Shown here one piece after another: positions 27,331-36,862 of a DNA stretch of 64,000 nt (position 1 is the first letter of the stretch; each line of letters starts with the position of its first letter). The notes beneath the pieces are model-generated. The model was given only the letters and a program-made list of their open reading frames with translations, ran no database searches and was not told the DNA's origin. The stretch comes from Methylococcales bacterium (GTDB lineage: Bacteria; Pseudomonadota; Gammaproteobacteria; Methylococcales; Methylomonadaceae). The position numbers and the translations under genes were made by a program. Where the stretch lies: positions 1 to 64,000 of the forward strand of contig JAUZSN010000002.1 of assembly GCA_030949405.1 (NCBI GenBank), given 5' to 3'.

Positions 27331-28482
27331 TTACGATTTATTTTTTAGTAAAGCAAGCGAGTAAAACGTATCACGCCAATAAACGCCCCCTTGTTTTAAG
27401 GTTAAAAAAGCGGATCGCCAGAGTGCCCATAAGGTGACGGTTGCTGAAAATAAAATAGTTAAACTAATATGCCACCCTACGTTTGCTTTGACCCCGATAT
27501 AAGCGACGAGACTATGCAGCACGATTAAGGCAACTGCATAGCCGAGGGCGGCTTGAGTGGGGAGTATGAAAATGGCTAGGTAAGGGAAGAAGAAAATAAG
27601 TTTGAAAATTATTGTTACGACTAATAATTTAACGACGGAGTAATCAAGCGCGGCAAAACTATTTTTTTCAACTCCCCGTATTAAACCTGATAAATTTTGT
27701 TGCCAGCGTATTTCTAGTAGCTGTTCGGCGGCTAATAATTGACTCCGAAACCCATGATGCTTAATTTCTCGCCCTAAACCCATGTCATCAATCATTTCTA
27801 AGCGTAATTTTTCAAATCCTCCAATCTGTTGATAACACGAGTGGCGAATTAAATTAAATGCTCCAATACCTACAAAGCGGCGACTTTTAGGATTGGAAAT
27901 TAGGAAAGGATAAAGGCTTATTAAAAAGACCATTCCCATAAATTGTGCAACACTATTTTCAGCGTAACGACCAGGTATCAAACGGGGCATTAAAGCGAGA
28001 TGATCCCATTGTTGAGCGTTAACCACTTGCATTGCTTTTTTTAAGGTTTCTTTTGAAAAAATAACATCGCCATCGGTAAATAATAAATAATCCCCTGTGG
28101 CATGTTGTGCTGCTGAGTGCATGGCATGATTTTTCCCCAGCCAACGTTCAGGTAATTCTTTGATGTGAATAACGTTTAAGCGTGATGATTGCGTTTGCAG
28201 CTTATCCATAATCGCCCCCGTTTGGTCGGTGGAACGATCATTAACCGCTAAAATTTCAAAATTGGGGTAATCCTGAGCTAATAATGAAGATAAGGCGCTA
28301 TGAATTTTTTGTTCTTCATCGCGTGCTGGGACGATAATAGATATTTTAGGGTAATGAGTCAGCGGGGGCAGTGTTTTGATGACTTTGTGTAATTGTAGAT
28401 AATATAAAAAATGGAGTATAACACCGCTATGCCATAACCAAAATAAGGCGGTAAGCCAGCCAAAAAGCGTAATAATAGACAT
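27331..28482 (-). CDS. Family 2 glycosyltransferase, membrane-anchored
   Basis: 383 aa. TM segment at about 5-28, then a GT-A domain: ISIIVPARDEEQKI, VNDRSTDQTG, and the metal-binding TDGDVIF motif. ELPERWLGKNHAM and a GFEKLRLEMIDDMGLGREIK acceptor region follow. Three C-terminal TM helices complete the fold. The ERWLGKNHA pattern is shared with carotenoid/hopanoid-linked glycosyltransferases (CrtQ/HpnB type), so a lipid or isoprenoid acceptor is plausible but not shown. No crt or hpn gene is adjacent. Confidence 0.8.
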   Translation of the reverse strand: MSIITLFGWLTALFWLWHSGVILHFLYYLQLHKVIKTLPPLTHYPKISIIVPARDEEQKIHSALSSLLAQDYPNFEILAVNDRSTDQTGAIMDKLQTQSSRLNVIHIKELPERWLGKNHAMHSAAQHATGDYLLFTDGDVIFSKETLKKAMQVVNAQQWDHLALMPRLIPGRYAENSVAQFMGMVFLISLYPFLISNPKSRRFVGIGAFNLIRHSCYQQIGGFEKLRLEMIDDMGLGREIKHHGFRSQLLAAEQLLEIRWQQNLSGLIRGVEKNSFAALDYSVVKLLVVTIIFKLIFFFPYLAIFILPTQAALGYAVALIVLHSLVAYIGVKANVGWHISLTILFSATVTLWALWRSAFLTLKQGGVYWRDTFYSLALLKNKS

Positions 28483-28657
28483 AGTGATTACTCAAAATAC
28501 CCCATGTTACGCGTTGTCAGCGTATTTTTAAATATCAAGTGGCGCATTTTTTAATCTAATTTTATGGGTGGCTTAATTTTTGATAAATTATTTTAAAATT
28601 CTAACGTTAATGATTCTGTCGTTTAATGTCTAATGAGGGTTGATTTAGAGCCTTGGT

Positions 28658-28891
28658 TTGACCAAAATAGTTTTTGGGGGACTAGGCGGTTTTATTTTGC
28701 CGATTTGTTTCGGGTTGATGAATGACATCATCGGCGTTTGGACCAGCTGTTTTATGCTTTTATTAGTCATTGTCGGTATTTCATTAGTGTGGATGCATGT
28801 TTCAATTGTCTTATCCAATCGGAAATTATGTCCTGAAATGAAATGTTTAACCGCTTTACCCGAAGTTTTAGATCATCAAGCAAGGGGATAA
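28658..28891 (+). pseudogene. NarK-type nitrate/nitrite transporter 3' remnant
   Basis: 77 codons. VFGGLGGFILPICFGLMND, WTSCFMLL and a terminal ISLVWMHVSI helix match the last two membrane helices of NarK-family MFS transporters. Only the C-terminal end remains, with no proper start (TTG at 28658 is just the first candidate). The main body of the gene was lost. The tail LSNRKLCPEMK may be its real C-terminus. Confidence 0.6.
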
Positions 28892-28909
28892 TAAATAAAT
28901 TATAGAGGT

Positions 28910-28935
28910 AGAGAGGTGAAAAATATCACCTCTCT
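28910..28935. terminator. 10-bp hairpin downstream of greA
   Basis: AGAGAGGTGA (28910-28919) and TCACCTCTCT (28926-28935) pair perfectly around six bases. It lies just past the greA stop and after the NarK remnant, so it can serve both directions. Confidence 0.6.
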
Positions 28936-28947
28936 CTATTTAAAAGG

Positions 28948-29424
28948 TTAGATATATTGGATGGATAAAATCTCATACTCTATGTCCCCTCCAGGGGTTT
29001 TTACTAACACGACATCTTCAGCTCTTTTACCGATTAAAGTACGCGCAATAGGTGAACCTACTGAAATGCGATGTTCTTTTATATCGGCTTCATCGACGCC
29101 TACAATTTGATAAGTAACCACTTTTTCAGTTTCAATATTTTCTATTTCAACGGTTGCTCCAAAAATAACGCGCCCATCCGCATCTATTTGGGTGACATCA
29201 ATAATTTCAGCATTAGAAAGTTTCCCATCAATATCTTTAATACGTCCTTCGGCAAAACTTTGTTGATCCCGAGCAGCATGATATTCCGCATTTTCTTTTA
29301 AATCACCATGCTCACGGGCCGTGGCAATATCAGCAATAATGCGTGGACGGACGACTGATTTTAATTCTTCTAATTCAGCACGTAACTTATTGGCACCGAC
29401 AACGGTTAAAGGGACTTTGTTCAT
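28948..29424 (-). CDS. greA: Transcription elongation factor GreA
   Basis: 158 aa, standard length. N-terminal coiled coil ([20 protein letters not shown]) with the [12 protein letters not shown] tip carrying the acidic residues that stimulate RNA polymerase transcript cleavage. The C-terminal FKBP-like domain ([23 protein letters not shown]) is complete. It follows carB by 88 bp in the usual carA-carB-greA order of gammaproteobacteria. RBS AGGAGT precedes ATG 29424. Confidence 0.96.
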   Translation of the reverse strand: MNKVPLTVVGANKLRAELEELKSVVRPRIIADIATAREHGDLKENAEYHAARDQQSFAEGRIKDIDGKLSNAEIIDVTQIDADGRVIFGATVEIENIETEKVVTYQIVGVDEADIKEHRISVGSPIARTLIGKRAEDVVLVKTPGGDIEYEILSIQYI

Positions 29425-29512
29425 AGTTTACTCCTAATTTTAATCTAAAAAAAACCTGAGAGTTTTGTAAAAAAACACACAGGTTTCAATGGTTTTTAAT
29501 GATGAAAAATAA

Positions 29513-32500
29513 TTAATTTAAACGGGCATGTAAGTCTTGCAGAGAATTAACATCCCCTACGCCTAATTCACCGAGCGCATAACAAGCCGCTTTTGCTCCT
29601 GCTAAGGTGGTGTAATACGCGACATGATGTTGCAGAGCTTCACGGCGCATGGTAAATGAATCCGCAATTGCCTTGGTACTCACCGCGGTATTGATGATGA
29701 GTTGAATTTGATCATTTTTAATCATATCCACGGTATTAGGTCGTCCTGCATTGACTTTATAGACTTCATCACAGGGAATGCCTGCATTTTTTAATACCCG
29801 AGCTGTTCCGCGTGTCGCAACAATTTCATAGTCTTTGGCCACGAGCATTTTAGCTACATCAATTATTTTAACTTTATCTTCATCTCGAATACTAATTAAA
29901 ACTTTGCCTGTATGACTTAAATCAACGCCCGCTGCCCGTTGTGACTTAGCAAAAGCCTCACCAAAGGTTTTACCTACGCCCATGACTTCCCCTGTTGATT
30001 TCATTTCAGGGCCTAATAATGAATCGACCCCTGGAAATTTCACAAACGGAAACACCGCCTCTTTGACTGAGAAATAATCAGGAATACATTCTTTGGTATA
30101 GCCTTGTTCGATTAAGCTTTTACCTGCCATACAACGCGCTGCAATTTTAGCTAAAGGATAGCCTGTGGCTTTAGAGACAAAGGGTGCGGTTCGAGAGGCG
30201 CGTGGATTGACTTCCAAGACATAGACTTCTTCCCCTTGTACTGCAAATTGGGTATTCATTAAACCACGTACTCCCAAGGCTTTTGCCATTTGCCCTACTT
30301 GATCACGGAGTTTATCTTGAATTTCTGGGGCTAATTCATAAGGTGGAATGGAACACGCTGAATCGCCTGAATGCACGCCAGCTTGCTCAATATGTTCCAT
30401 TAGGCCGCCAATTAAAACGGTTTCTCCATCATAAATAGCATCAACATCCATTTCAACGGCATCATTTAAGAATCGGTCTAACAAGACAGGTGAATCATTA
30501 GAAACACTGACCGCTTCTTGCATATAGCGACGTAAACCTTGCTCATTAAAAACAATTTCCATTGCCCGTCCGCCTAAAACATAAGACGGTCTAACCACCA
30601 AAGGATATCCCAATTCTTTAGCTGAATTAACCGCTTGTTCTGTTGAACGCGCGGTGGCATTGGGCGGTTGTTTAAGGTTTAAACGTTCTAATAATTTTTG
30701 AAAGCGTTCCCGATCTTCAGCTAAATCAATCGAATCGGGGGATGTTCCAATAATTGGTGCGCCAGCGGCTTCCAAAGCACGGGCTAATTTTAATGGGGTT
30801 TGTCCCCCATATTGCACAATCACACCTTTAGGTTGTTCTAAATCAATAATTTCTAAAACATCTTCTAAGGTTAACGGTTCAAAATACAAACGATCCGAGG
30901 TGTCAAAATCGGTAGAAACGGTTTCAGGATTACAATTAATCATAATGGTTTCATAGCCATCTTCGCGTAATGCTAAGGCCGCATGAACACAGCAATAATC
31001 AAACTCAATGCCTTGTCCAATTCGATTCGGTCCTCCGCCTAAAATAATAATTTTTTCTTTATCGGTTGGACGGGCTTCACACTCACGCTCATAAGTGGAA
31101 TATAAATAAGCGGTATCGGAATCAAATTCAGCCGCACACGAATCTATACGTTTATAAACGGGACGAATATTAAATTTATGGCGTACATTACGCACTTCAG
31201 ATTCAACCGTTTCTAATAATTTAGCTAAACGAACATCTGAAAAGCCTTTGCGTTTTAATGAAAATAAATCTTTTTCATCCAAAGCGGTGAGGGTTTTCGT
31301 CATTAAAACTTTTTCATTGAGGACTAAATCCTCAATTTGAGCTAAAAACCAGCGGTCAATTTTAGAGGCTTCAAAAACGTCTTCCAACGACATGCCATTA
31401 CGAAAACCATCCGCGACATACCAAATTCTATCAGGACCCGGGTGACGTAATTCACGTTCAATTTTATCTTGAGTGTCTTCAGTGCCATCCAATTCGATGA
31501 CTTCATCCAAACCAGAAACGCCAATTTCTAAACCACGTAAGGCTTTTTGTAACGACTCTTGAAAAGTGCGTCCAATCGCCATCACTTCGCCGACGGATTT
31601 CATTTGTGTGGTTAAACGATCATCGGCTTGAGGAAATTTCTCAAAGGTAAACCGAGGGACTTTAGTGACCACATAATCAATGGTTGGCTCAAAGGAGGCA
31701 GGAGTTGCGCCGCCTGTAATCTCATTTTTTAATTCATCTAACGTATAACCAACCGCTAATTTTGCCGCGACTTTGGCAATCGGGAATCCTGTGGCTTTTG
31801 AGGCTAAGGCAGAAGAACGGGAGACGCGTGGATTCATCTCAATGACCACCATTCGCCCATCTTCGGGATTAATCGCCACTTGAACATTTGATCCGCCCGT
31901 ATCCACGCCAATTTCACGCAAAACGGCTAGAGAGACATTTCGTAGGATTTGATATTCTTTGTCGGTTAAGGTTTGTGCAGGCGCAACGGTAATCGAATCG
32001 CCTGTGTGTACACCCATCGGGTCAAAGTTTTCGATGGAACAGATAATAATACAATTATCGTTGGTATCGCGGACGACTTCCATTTCGTACTCTTTCCAAC
32101 CAAGTACCGACTCTTCAACTAAGAGTTCATTGGTCGGCGATAAATACAAACCGCGTTCGCAAATTTCAACAAATTCTTCTTTATTGTAAGCGATACCGCC
32201 GCCGCTTCCGCCCATCGTAAACGAAGGCCGAATCACGGTGGGATAACCAACTTCTTTTTGAGCTGAAAACGCCTCTTCCATCGTATGCGCGGTTTTAGAT
32301 TTAGCGACATCGAAACCTAATCGCCCCATCGCTTGGTTAAACAGCTCGCGATCTTCGGCCATATTGATGGCTTCTTTAGTCGCGCCAATCATTTCCACGT
32401 TGTGTTTTGCCAACACGCCGTGTTTATCTAGATCTAAGGCACAATTTAACGCGGTTTGTCCGCCCATCGTCGGTAAAACGGCATCGGGTTTTTCTTTCTC

Positions 32501-32734
32501 GATGATTTTTTCAACGGTTTGCCAGTCAATGGGTTCAATATAAATGGCATCGGCCATCTCGGGGTCGGTCATGATAGTCGCAGGATTTGAGTTGACTAAG
32601 ATGACGCGATAGCCTTCTTCTCGTAACGCTTTACATGCTTGCGTTCCAGAATAATCAAACTCGCAAGCTTGACCAATGACAATAGGCCCTGCGCCTAGTA
32701 ATAAAATGGATTTTAAATCGGTTCTTTTTGGCAT
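29513..32734 (-). CDS. carB: Carbamoyl-phosphate synthase large subunit
   Basis: 1073 aa. Two homologous ATP-grasp halves (about 1-400 and 550-935), each with [17 protein letters not shown] or [19 protein letters not shown]-type starts, [21 protein letters not shown] loops and [36 protein letters not shown] motifs. The C-terminal MGS-like allosteric domain is at about 940-1073. It makes carbamoyl phosphate from ammonia passed by CarA, bicarbonate and two ATP, for pyrimidine and arginine synthesis. RBS GGAG lies about 10 bp before ATG 32734. The gap to carA is unusually large because of mobile DNA. Confidence 0.98.
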   Translation of the reverse strand: MPKRTDLKSILLLGAGPIVIGQACEFDYSGTQACKALREEGYRVILVNSNPATIMTDPEMADAIYIEPIDWQTVEKIIEKEKPDAVLPTMGGQTALNCALDLDKHGVLAKHNVEMIGATKEAINMAEDRELFNQAMGRLGFDVAKSKTAHTMEEAFSAQKEVGYPTVIRPSFTMGGSGGGIAYNKEEFVEICERGLYLSPTNELLVEESVLGWKEYEMEVVRDTNDNCIIICSIENFDPMGVHTGDSITVAPAQTLTDKEYQILRNVSLAVLREIGVDTGGSNVQVAINPEDGRMVVIEMNPRVSRSSALASKATGFPIAKVAAKLAVGYTLDELKNEITGGATPASFEPTIDYVVTKVPRFTFEKFPQADDRLTTQMKSVGEVMAIGRTFQESLQKALRGLEIGVSGLDEVIELDGTEDTQDKIERELRHPGPDRIWYVADGFRNGMSLEDVFEASKIDRWFLAQIEDLVLNEKVLMTKTLTALDEKDLFSLKRKGFSDVRLAKLLETVESEVRNVRHKFNIRPVYKRIDSCAAEFDSDTAYLYSTYERECEARPTDKEKIIILGGGPNRIGQGIEFDYCCVHAALALREDGYETIMINCNPETVSTDFDTSDRLYFEPLTLEDVLEIIDLEQPKGVIVQYGGQTPLKLARALEAAGAPIIGTSPDSIDLAEDRERFQKLLERLNLKQPPNATARSTEQAVNSAKELGYPLVVRPSYVLGGRAMEIVFNEQGLRRYMQEAVSVSNDSPVLLDRFLNDAVEMDVDAIYDGETVLIGGLMEHIEQAGVHSGDSACSIPPYELAPEIQDKLRDQVGQMAKALGVRGLMNTQFAVQGEEVYVLEVNPRASRTAPFVSKATGYPLAKIAARCMAGKSLIEQGYTKECIPDYFSVKEAVFPFVKFPGVDSLLGPEMKSTGEVMGVGKTFGEAFAKSQRAAGVDLSHTGKVLISIRDEDKVKIIDVAKMLVAKDYEIVATRGTARVLKNAGIPCDEVYKVNAGRPNTVDMIKNDQIQLIINTAVSTKAIADSFTMRREALQHHVAYYTTLAGAKAACYALGELGVGDVNSLQDLHARLN

Positions 32735-32789
32735 ATTGTTATGTGTTAGGAGGTAATTATTTTTTAATCATTTGTTTTATTGACATCCT

Positions 32790-32809
32790 CCCCTCCCTAA
32801 AGGAAGGGG
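32790..32809. other. IS200/IS605-type right-end hairpin
   Basis: CCCCTCCCTAAAGGAAGGGG, an imperfect hairpin that overlaps the stop codon of the tnpB remnant. This is the usual right-end structure of IS200/IS605/IS1341 elements and the 3' end of the TnpB guide (omega) RNA. It sits about 55 bp upstream of carB, within its leader. Confidence 0.6.
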
Positions 32810-32885
32810 ATTCCTCCGGCGAGCGTTTGATGTCCCAAACGGAGAATGTTCTTTACGGCATTCATATCTCTATTATGCTTTGTAC

Positions 32886-34718
32886 GTATCTACTTTAAAT
32901 TTCAGGGTAAAACAAATATCAGACCTGCAAACTTTGCGCTTTTTGAGCGATAAGATTCGCCATAGACGGCATTTTGAATTCACCACTAACTCGGTCATAA
33001 ACATAATCATAAAAACTCACGGCTAGTTTTTTAGCCGTTTCAGCAAGACTCATAAAACTGTCTTTGATTTTCGTGCCTTTCTCATTTCGAGTCTGGAAGC
33101 TTATGTCTCGCGCACGCGCTTGTCTTCTTGCGCCAAGTTCGGCTGCATTGTTATGGAGTGGTAATTGTGGAAGCTCCAAAACTCGCAATAATTCAGTCTT
33201 TTTCGCCAGTGTTTTGGCGATGCGATCATTGAGGTCTTCATAATCGCTTGTGGTTGCAAACAATTCATTAAATCGCGTTAACAACCATGCCTTTTTATCG
33301 GGGCAGGGATTTTTTTGATAGTTAAGCAACTCCTTATAATACTCCCAATAGTGCCCTCGAAAATCGGCTAATGCTTGCTGATGTATTTCCAGAATTGGAC
33401 GGAGTTTTTTGTAGTGGCGAGCATCGTGAACCCAGCATAACCCCAAATGTTCCGTCAGTAATTTGAATTGCGGCGCATCGTCTGCAAGCAAGGTTTCAAT
33501 AACAGGAAAATCCGTTTGTTGCTGATAATAGGCAATGGCACAAGCTTCGGTGACATGCGCTACCTGTCTCACGCCTAAGGTATTTAAGATCGCTAAGTGC
33601 AACTTAAATTGCGCTTCATTCATCACTGTATTGACAGGTATTTGAGCATCAACTTTTGCCCGTGCTTTATCAGCTAACTTGAACTCGTCAAGCAAGGATT
33701 GAGCCTGTTGATTGTAGATATAATGGCGTGGCGCATAATCGGTCAGCACGTCCAGAACCGATAAACGGTTTTTGTGTTTGGTGGTGAAATAAGCGGTAAA
33801 CAAGTCGTTGCAGACCACCTGACGATAGTGGTTATCACCGTTGACTCGCGCACTGGTATCATCAATCTGCCCGTAATCACTGTTGAGAATACCGCTGCGA
33901 TAAAGTTCGCTTTTTTCCTGATGCGCCCAGTCATAACCGCCTGTCCATTGCTGAGAAACATAAGTCGGCGACACCACAATGCCAATATTTTCAAAAAACC
34001 GACCATGGGTTTTTCGGTCACGCCCATCATCTTAAGCATGGGAATCAAGCTACGAATTCCAATACCAAATTCGCCCTGACCTCGAACGCCTTCAGGCAAT
34101 TGGGCGCGGTAATACTTATTTTCAGAAGGTGAATAAAAAATCTCACGGAGATACTTAATATTATTGGTTTTGATGACAATGTCTTGAATCACCACTTCCG
34201 CAAAGCCTTTAGATACTAAGTCGCTAGGCAAGCCAGTTTTGTCGAGTAGGCATTTTAGCGTTTGGTCGATTTTAACTCGTGGGATCTTGGGTTTACGGCG
34301 GCGTTTTTTCTTATCCGAGTCCGTATTTTCAGTGTCGTTATTAGTTTCTTTTTGCGCGTCAACTTGTGCTTTTTTACGTTCGTCTTCGGATGAAATATCA
34401 TCACCCTTATTATTTTTATTGGGTTTGATATCAGGCTTTCCCTGCTCACCTTTCAAGCGATTAACCTCGTCACGAAGTTGCTGTAATTCAGTTTCTAAAG
34501 ACAATTTATCACTGGCTAAGCGTTCAATAAGATTGAATATTTTTTTGACAATATCCTGCGCTTCGCTACTTTCCATTTGAGCGATTTCTTGATAAATGGC
34601 GTTAGTTTCAGCCTGTAGGTCGTGGATATTCAAAGTATGTAAATGTTCGTTCTTTTATGATATGTTGTCAAATCTATTTTAGAAATTTTATCTTTACCCT
34701 GAGATTTAAAGTAGATAC
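32886..34718 (-). mobile_element. IS66-type element, full length (1833 bp)
   Basis: Inverted repeats GTATCTACTTTAAATTTCAG... with one mismatch over 26 bp. Flanked by an exact 8-bp target duplication CTTTGTAC (32878-32885 and 34719-34726), the IS66 hallmark. It has no tnpA/tnpB accessory genes, only a tnpC-like gene, like the ISBst12 subgroup. It is nested in the tnpB remnant between carA and carB. Confidence 0.92.
32919..34633 (-). pseudogene. IS66-type transposase, two overlapping frames
   Basis: Frame 1 from ATG 34633 encodes a coiled-coil N-terminus, a basic linker and RSLIPMLKMMGVTEKPMVGF. Frame 2 (open from about 33977 to 32919) continues NIGIVVSPTYVSQQWTGGYD, YGQIDDTSARV with a catalytic Asp, LLADDAPQFKLL and NNAAELGARRQARA. 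The shift occurs at GGTTTTTTG, which reads T-TTT-TTG in frame 0, a -1 slippery form. So it is either a programmed frameshift or a one-base deletion. Combined length is about 571 aa. Confidence 0.75.
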
Positions 34719-34961
34719 CTTTGTACTACACTCAGTACAAGACCATGCTCTTATTCCAAGTCCTGTTCTACCTTTCGGACTATTGCGGCTGATAAGGTCA
34801 CAACATGAACAAGTTTGGGAAGTGTAAGCTTCGTTGACTTTGATAAACACGGATTGCATCCCTTCGGATTTATAATCAAGCTGTGTTTTAAGCAGAAACC
34901 AGCGTCCTCCAACAATCATTCTAATATTAGGATAAAAAACCAGCCTCAGAGTATTTGTGTT

Positions 34962-36083
34962 TTATTTTTCCATCATTTCAACAAACTTATCAAATAAGCC
35001 TTCAACGTCTTGAGGCCCTGGACTTGCTTCTGGATGCCCTTGAAAACTAAAGGCGGGGCAATCGGTACGTTCTATCCCTTGTAAACTGCCATCAAACAAA
35101 GAATGATGCGTTGCTTTGACATTATCGGGTAGTGAGGTTTCATCCACCGCAAAGCCATGATTTTGACTGCTAATCATGACTTTATTCGTCGCTTTATCTT
35201 GAACAGGATGATTGGCTCCATGATGTCCAAATTTCATTTTAACCGTTTTTGCACCGCTGGCTAAGGCTAATAATTGATGCCCTAAACAAATACCAAAGAC
35301 GGGGATTTTGGTGTCTAAAATAGTTTTAATCGCTTCAATCGCATAAGTACACGGTTCAGGGTCACCTGGACCATTGGATAAAAAGATACCGTCAGGATTC
35401 ATGGCTAAAACCTCAGAAGCAGTCGTGGTTGCAGGAACAACGGTTACTCGACAACCTCGGTTAGCCAGTAATCTTAAAATATTACGCTTAACCCCAAAAT
35501 CATACGCCACTACATGCGTTGTCAAATTATCAGCTTCTTGGTGACCTTGTGCTAAAGTCCACGTATTTTCACGCCATTCATAGGGTTTAGAGGTGGTAAC
35601 TTCTTTTGCTAAATCTAAACCTTTTAAGCCTGAAAATTTTGTAATTTCTTGCTTGGCTTGTTCAAGATTAGCGTCATCACCTGTAACAATACACCCTCGT
35701 TGCGCCCCTTTATCACGTAATAATCGGGTTAACTGACGGGTATCAATTTCAGCAATGGCAACGACCTTATTGTCTTGCAAATAATCGGCTAATGATTTTT
35801 CATTACGCCAGTTACTCGCCAATAAAGGTAAATCACGAACCACTAAACCACTGGCAAAAACATGGGTTGATTCATTGTCTTCCTCAGTCGTCCCTACATT
35901 ACCAATATGAGGATAGGTTAAGGTTACAATTTGTCGCGCATAAGAGGGATCACTTAAAATTTCTTGATACCCTGTTAATGCGGTATTAAAAACCACTTCA
36001 CCGATAGAACAGCCCTCTATACCTATAGATACCCCTTCAAATATCGTTCCATCTTCCAATACCAACCACGCGGACTTACTCAA
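34962..36083 (-). CDS. carA: Carbamoyl-phosphate synthase small subunit
   Basis: 373 aa. N-terminal CPSase small-chain domain ([22 protein letters not shown]), then a class I glutamine amidotransferase with [14 protein letters not shown] (nucleophile Cys) and the [11 protein letters not shown] His/Glu pair. It hydrolyses glutamine and channels ammonia to CarB. It is first of the carA-carB-greA operon, but 2.2 kb of TnpB/IS66 sequence separates it from carB, which may now need its own promoter. The 260 bp upstream (36084-36342) is AT-rich and holds the promoter region; no hairpin stood out. Confidence 0.97.
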   Translation of the reverse strand: MSKSAWLVLEDGTIFEGVSIGIEGCSIGEVVFNTALTGYQEILSDPSYARQIVTLTYPHIGNVGTTEEDNESTHVFASGLVVRDLPLLASNWRNEKSLADYLQDNKVVAIAEIDTRQLTRLLRDKGAQRGCIVTGDDANLEQAKQEITKFSGLKGLDLAKEVTTSKPYEWRENTWTLAQGHQEADNLTTHVVAYDFGVKRNILRLLANRGCRVTVVPATTTASEVLAMNPDGIFLSNGPGDPEPCTYAIEAIKTILDTKIPVFGICLGHQLLALASGAKTVKMKFGHHGANHPVQDKATNKVMISSQNHGFAVDETSLPDNVKATHHSLFDGSLQGIERTDCPAFSFQGHPEASPGPQDVEGLFDKFVEMMEK

Positions 36084-36342
36084 AATTAATCACCTTAATC
36101 ATTAGATAAACAGGATAAGCTTATATTAACCCATTCCTTTGTTAAAAATAAAAATTGAGGTGATTTTACGAAATTATGCGGCGGAGGTCATTAATAATTT
36201 CTAAATTATAGTTAAGTTAGCTTTTCACTTTACTTTTATGCCCCTTAAAATAAAAAGAAATTTTGACGGTTACAAGGGGTAGGTGATAGGTTTTTTTACT
36301 ATGAGGAACTTGTTTGGGTACTTTATGGGTTGCCGATACGAT

Positions 36343-36861
36343 TTAGTTTTTATTAAATAACGGTTCAATAACATCCAAAATTTGAGCTTGAGTAATTTCG
36401 CCCATTTGTCGGTGAATAATTTGACCGTGTTGATTTAAGATAACCGTAAAAGGAACGGCATTAATGGTATTTCCCCATGAACGTGCAAGCTGCGCCCCTG
36501 CGTATTCGCCTATTAAAATAGGGTAGTTAATTGAAACGGCTGCCGCGTATTCAGCAACGGTCTGTTGTTCTTCAAGGGCAATTCCAATAAATTGTATATT
36601 TTGATCGGCATAGTCATTTTGCATTGTTATAAAGTCAGGAATTTCTTTTAAACAAGGGGGACACCAAGTTGCCCAAAAATTGATGATTAAAAATTTATCC
36701 TGCCAGTTTGATAAGGGTTGCTGTTGACCCTTTAAATCAGGAAGTGTTATATCGGCTAACGAAATGGTTTGGATTTCAGCGGGCTTATTAAAAATGTGTA
36801 TTGCAAGGCCACTGGTTAAGGCGAGTAGGGCAACGAATACGATAACAAATGTTTGTTTCAT
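36343..36861 (-). CDS. TlpA/ResA-like thioredoxin-family protein
   Basis: About 172 aa from ATG 36861 (MKQTFVIVFVALLALTSG), which I prefer over 36918 since it gives a clean signal anchor and begins one base after the dsbD stop. Redoxin domain with FWATWCPPCLKE active site. Periplasmic TlpA/ResA proteins reduce apocytochrome or other substrate disulfides. Coupling to dsbD, which supplies electrons across the membrane, strongly supports a reductive role. Confidence 0.85.
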   Translation of the reverse strand: MKQTFVIVFVALLALTSGLAIHIFNKPAEIQTISLADITLPDLKGQQQPLSNWQDKFLIINFWATWCPPCLKEIPDFITMQNDYADQNIQFIGIALEEQQTVAEYAAAVSINYPILIGEYAGAQLARSWGNTINAVPFTVILNQHGQIIHRQMGEITQAQILDVIEPLFNKN

Positions 36862-36862
36862 T

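Larger units (their letters stand above)
32797..34919 (-). pseudogene. TnpB (IS200/IS605) C-terminal remnant, split by IS66
   Basis: Only the last 94 or so residues remain. From 34919 the frame reads LLKTQLDYKSEG, VNEAYTSQTCSCC, GLGIRAWSCTEC, then is cut at 34719 by an IS66-type element. On the far side (32885 leftwards) it resumes HNRDMNAVKNILRLGHQTL and ends at TAG 32797-32799. The zinc ribbon (CSCC/CTEC) and the last RuvC Asp (HNRDMNA) are present, but the other two RuvC acidic residues and the N-terminus are gone, so it is not an active nuclease. Confidence 0.85.
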
